A stretch of DNA of 7,911 nucleotides. Source: an uncultured Selenomonadales bacterium. Its GTDB lineage: Bacteria; Bacillota; Negativicutes; Selenomonadales; Selenomonadaceae. Below, in pieces: positions 6,651 through 7,911 of the stretch (positions within the stretch are counted from its first letter, which is position 1; every line of letters begins with the position of its first letter). The translations under genes were made by a program, and so were the position numbers. The notes under the pieces are model-generated. The model did not search any database. It was given only the letters and a program-made list of their open reading frames with translations, and had not been told where the DNA came from. The DNA lies in NCBI GenBank assembly GCA_946547205.1, contig CAMNPA010000046.1, forward strand, positions 1-7,911, in the 5' to 3' direction.

Positions 6651-7345
6651 AAAACCGCGACGCTCATTGGATGTCAATTTCAGATATTATGTCCGGGCTC
6701 ATGATTGTTTTTATGTTTATCGCAATCGCATTCATGATGCAGGTACAAAATGAACAGCGGCAGAAAAACGAGATGATTTACAACTACGCCGTCATCAAAC
6801 ACAAAATTTATCTGTCGTTGCTTGAAGAATTTAAGAATGATTTGCCGAAATGGGACGCGGAACTTGACGAAAAAACTTTGACGATAAGATTTAAAGAGCC
6901 GGACGTTTTATTCGGCGTCGGTTCAGCTTTTTTGACGCCAAAATTTCAAGAAATACTCAACGACTTCCTGCCGCGATATATTTTCGTGATTTCTCAAGAC
7001 GAATACAAAGATTATATAGAAGAAATACGAATCGAAGGGCACACGGATCCTTTTTGGGCAGGAGCCGCGACACGTCAACAGGAATATTTAAACAACATGG
7101 AGCTTTCGCAGTCACGGACGCGAGCAGTTTTGGTTTACGCGATAAATATGCCCGCCTTGCAAGAAAAATTGGAATGGATTATCCGCCGAATCACAGCCAA
7201 CGGTTTATCTTCAAGTCAGCCCGTGATGTTCGACGGAAAAATTGACGCGAAGCTTTCAAGGCGAGTTGAATTCAGAATCCGCACGAGAGCCGATGAAAAA
7301 ATGAACGAACTTGCGGAAGGAATTGTTCACAATGGAGAAGATTGA
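6647..7345 (+). CDS. zorB: ZorB-like stator protein (MotB/OmpA-type peptidoglycan-binding)
   Basis: The 232-residue protein has a short N-terminus, one membrane helix (~12-31, SDIMSGLMIVFMFIAIAFM) and an OmpA/MotB-type outer domain (~75-215). D13, at the head of the helix, matches the ion-carrying Asp of MotB and ZorB. The OmpA signature is visible in EGHTDPFW (G131, H132, T133, D134), in LSQSRTRAVLVYAI (153-166) and in the closing strand RRVEFRIR (205-212). D134 and R157/R159 are the expected peptidoglycan contacts. It should anchor the ZorA-like channel to the cell wall and carry its ion path. It starts at TTG, overlaps zorA by 4 nt and overlaps the next gene by 14 nt, so all three genes should be translated together. 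No damage is seen. A MotB for flagella is unlikely, as there are no flagellar genes nearby and the partner has a ZorA-type tail. Confidence 0.82.
   Translation: MKNRDAHWMSISDIMSGLMIVFMFIAIAFMMQVQNEQRQKNEMIYNYAVIKHKIYLSLLEEFKNDLPKWDAELDEKTLTIRFKEPDVLFGVGSAFLTPKFQEILNDFLPRYIFVISQDEYKDYIEEIRIEGHTDPFWAGAATRQQEYLNNMELSQSRTRAVLVYAINMPALQEKLEWIIRRITANGLSSSQPVMFDGKIDAKLSRRVEFRIRTRADEKMNELAEGIVHNGED
7317..7321 (+). promoter_or_regulatory. Shine-Dalgarno of the third operon gene, inside zorB
   Basis: AAGGA lies 10 nt before ATG 7332. Earlier in-frame starts (TTG 7311, TTG 7323) precede or abut the site, so ATG 7332 is preferred. Confidence 0.6.
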
Positions 7346-7868
7346 CTTTTTGAACTGCGCCGAATTCAAATTGATAAAAGAACTCATGGGAATATCCGAC
7401 GACGACAAAACGAACTTCACGATTGAGATTTCTGCGGACGACCCGAACCTTGAAATATCGCCGGACGGAATTACTTACAGAGGGCGCAGAGTAATTTTGT
7501 ATATTCGCGACCAAGCTCAATACGGCGACAAAAAAAGTGAATATAAATTTCACGTGCTCGACTGCGCGACGTTAAAAACAATGCGTAATCGGAATCGCTA
7601 CGGTAAATACGTCGTTTCACATGAGACAACCGGAAAATTCAAGGTAAATCGAATCATAAATAATCGTCCGACAGAGAGCGAAGAAGAATTGCACGTTTGC
7701 AAGAATTGTCTGCGGCGATTGAATCGGCAAGGATACTGTTTCGCTTACGAGGATTTTTCCATTGAAGAATTTTTCAAGGTCATGAATGAAGACAACAGCG
7801 GAAATTTTTCGTATTTGCCCAATGAAAATGATTTGACCGCTCCGCTAAATGTTTATCCGGTAGTGTAA
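7332..7868 (+). CDS. Small protein with H/C...CxxC motif in the Zorya effector position (possible ZorE-like N-terminal domain without HNH)
   Basis: The 178-residue protein is soluble, with no signal peptide or membrane helix. Residues ~30-75 look beta-rich (ITYRGRRVILYIRDQ). Candidate metal ligands are H74 and C78 (KFHVLDC) with C123 and C126 (HVCKNC), spaced like a split zinc ribbon with about 44 residues between the halves. FSIEEFFKV (142-150) is probably a helix. The pattern Y-x-F-H-x3-C...V-C-x-N-C-L...L-N recalls, from memory, the N-terminal part of HNH-nuclease-annotated proteins. A ZorE effector with HNH would sit at this place in type II Zorya. This protein stops where such a nuclease domain would follow, and no HNH motif is present. 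It overlaps zorB by 14 nt and ends 3 bp before a terminator, so it is the last gene of the operon. Inferred role: effector, adaptor or remnant of the ZorAB-like motor. Its function is unknown. Confidence 0.8.
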   Translation: MEKIDFLNCAEFKLIKELMGISDDDKTNFTIEISADDPNLEISPDGITYRGRRVILYIRDQAQYGDKKSEYKFHVLDCATLKTMRNRNRYGKYVVSHETTGKFKVNRIINNRPTESEEELHVCKNCLRRLNRQGYCFAYEDFSIEEFFKVMNEDNSGNFSYLPNENDLTAPLNVYPVV

Positions 7869-7871
7869 AAT

Positions 7872-7906
7872 GGATTGTGTAAGTAAGAGAGCACAATCCT
7901 TTTTTT
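7872..7906 (+). terminator. Intrinsic terminator closing the zorAB-like operon
   Basis: GGATTGTG (7872-7879) pairs with CACAATCC (7892-7899) in a perfect 8-bp stem. It can be extended by a T-G pair at the loop end, and the loop is 10 nt. Seven T follow (7900-7906). It begins 3 bp after the stop of the third gene, so the operon ends here unless the terminator is leaky. Confidence 0.9.
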
Positions 7907-7911
7907 GATAT

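Noticed and set aside
7857..7882. A one-base shift near the end of the third gene would extend it by SVKWIV before a stop at 7880-7882
   Set aside because: The extension is only six residues, runs into the terminator stem and restores no HNH motif, so it does not support a simple frameshifted nuclease inside the window.
1..7911. CRISPR array, tRNA or rRNA genes, insertion sequences
   Set aside because: I saw no regularly spaced repeats, tRNA-like cloverleaf, transposase motifs or flanking terminal inverted repeats. Gaps between genes are all under 80 bp, leaving no room for such elements.

Overview
The window appears to come from a bacterium of moderate GC (hand counts of about 43-50% in gene 1 outside one AT-rich block), most likely a Bacillota member. 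Extended GAGGTGA-type ribosome binding sites, TTG start codons and a bacterial-type ProRS with extra CxxC pairs support this. A Negativicutes-like origin is possible but is only a guess from codon style. All supported genes are on the + strand and packed closely.

Layout: (1) positions 2-139 hold the C-terminal tail of an unrecognised protein. (2) 174-3575 encodes a single-chain restriction-modification enzyme: an HsdR-type PD-(D/E)XK nuclease domain, an HsdM-type N6-adenine methyltransferase, and two HsdS-like target recognition domains (TRDs). It fits a type IIG enzyme built from type I parts. TRD1 lies in a block of about 31% GC, which suggests a swapped specificity cassette. (3) 3624-5339 is proS, prolyl-tRNA synthetase, with its own strong extended -10 promoter and TTG start. 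A terminator-like hairpin follows it. (4) 5418-7868 is a tight three-gene operon: a ZorA-like MotA/TolQ/ExbB-type channel protein with a coiled-coil tail, a ZorB-like MotB/OmpA-type stator partner, and a 178-residue protein with an H/C...CxxC motif. An intrinsic terminator closes the operon at 7872-7906.

Reading: a housekeeping tRNA synthetase gene sits between two probable anti-phage modules, so this looks like a small defence neighbourhood. The ZorAB-like pair is the core of Zorya systems, in which an ion-driven, envelope-anchored motor senses phage attack and directs cytoplasmic effectors. Here the expected effectors (ZorC/ZorD, or HNH-containing ZorE) are absent within the window. A small putative metal-binding protein occupies the effector position and the operon then terminates. 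That makes it a candidate minimal or variant Zorya-like system and the most interesting item here. The terminator-like hairpin lies directly against the zorA ribosome binding site, which raises the possibility of attenuation-type control of the operon.
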